From NCBI GenBank assembly GCA_030040815.1, contig JASHSZ010000617.1, positions 1 to 12,485 of the forward strand: a DNA stretch of 12,485 bases, given 5' to 3'. Positions 12,293-12,485 of the stretch are shown piece after piece (positions within the stretch are counted from its first letter, which is position 1; each line of letters opens with the position of its first letter). The notes under the pieces were generated by a model. The model saw only the letters and a list, made by a program, of their open reading frames with translations. It did no database searches and was not told the origin of the DNA. This stretch comes from Streptosporangiaceae bacterium (GTDB lineage Bacteria > Actinomycetota > Actinomycetes > Streptosporangiales > Streptosporangiaceae). The position numbers were made by a program, and so were the translations under genes.

Positions 12293-12328
12293 CGAGAGCG
12301 CCCCGCTCGGGGGAACGGGGCGCTCTCG
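12293..12328. terminator. Strong GC-rich bidirectional terminator
   Basis: A perfect 13-bp stem: CGAGAGCGCCCCG (12293–12305) pairs with CGGGGCGCTCTCG (12316–12328) around a 10-nt loop, 4 nt after the lipoprotein stop. No T-run follows, typical of high-GC actinobacteria. It sits between convergent genes and probably serves both. Confidence 0.85.
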
Positions 12329-12343
12329 GTCACCGGCCGGGGA

Positions 12344-12485
12344 TCAGAAGCCGGGGCTGGCGGTGCTGATGTCGTAGTTCGGGCCCCAGTACCACTGGGT
12401 GGCGCTGGCGCCGGGCACCATGTGCGGGACGCCGGTCGGGTCGGCGATCCACCACCGCACGTGCGACTGCATCCACTGCGGCAGC
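12344..12485 (-). CDS. C-terminal fragment of an unidentified protein
   Basis: The last 46 codons of a minus-strand gene entering from the right edge, stop TGA at 12344–12346. The visible end begins LPQWMQSHVRWWIADPTGVP and closes with HMVPGASATQ, WYWGPNYDISTASPGF. It is strikingly aromatic (Trp at six positions) and has a single visible Arg and no Lys, a composition seen in secreted or cell-surface domains. I cannot name the family from this piece. Codons end almost only in G or C, so the reading frame is well supported. It converges on the lipoprotein gene with the hairpin terminator between them. Confidence 0.7.
   Translation of the reverse strand, partial: LPQWMQSHVRWWIADPTGVPHMVPGASATQWYWGPNYDISTASPGF

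Overview
The window is GC-rich, densely packed bacterial chromosome, most likely from an actinomycete (Actinomycetota; I cannot place it lower). Reasons: GTG starts are common, codons mostly end in G or C, and several families typical of the phylum occur (a DUF3040 membrane protein, an Rv2578c-type radical SAM protein, a CrcB–DUF190–CrcB cluster). About half the genes have no ribosome binding site and instead carry a -10 box 6–8 nt before the start codon, the layout of leaderless transcripts. I see no tRNA, rRNA, CRISPR array, transposase or phage gene. The one mobile element is an intein.

Layout. 1–458: the 5' end of a medium-chain dehydrogenase/reductase (minus strand), a doubtful small ORF, and an AT-rich spacer with two inverted repeats before nadK. 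459–2678: NAD kinase (+), a Nudix-fold protein with a degenerate catalytic box (-), and a spermidine-synthase-like protein (+). 2675–5132: a zinc-free quinone-oxidoreductase-like MDR (-) divergent from a MarR regulator (+), with two operator-like dyads between them, then an epoxide-hydrolase-type alpha/beta hydrolase (-) whose 3' end overlaps marR. 5286–6093: an unrecognised cytoplasmic protein (+) and a DUF3040 membrane protein (-), convergent. 6248–8311: a radical SAM protein (-) interrupted by a 339-residue intein exactly at the third cysteine of its [4Fe-4S] motif. 8386–9634: fluoride-export cluster crcB–DUF190–crcB with 4-nt overlaps. 9663–10901: isochorismate synthase. 11031–12288: a secreted, membrane-anchored beta-rich protein overlapping a cysteine-rich lipoprotein gene. 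12293–12328: a 13-bp-stem terminator. 12344–end: the C-terminus of an unidentified minus-strand protein.

How the genes relate. The window is mostly housekeeping and accessory metabolism, not one pathway. Three groups look functional: MarR with its divergent MDR oxidoreductase (redox or electrophile response, possibly including the nearby hydrolase); the two-CrcB fluoride channel with its DUF190 partner; and the overlapping pair of cell-surface proteins. The most notable items are the intein, whose second LAGLIDADG motif has Lys where the catalytic acid belongs, and the repeated leaderless promoter geometry.
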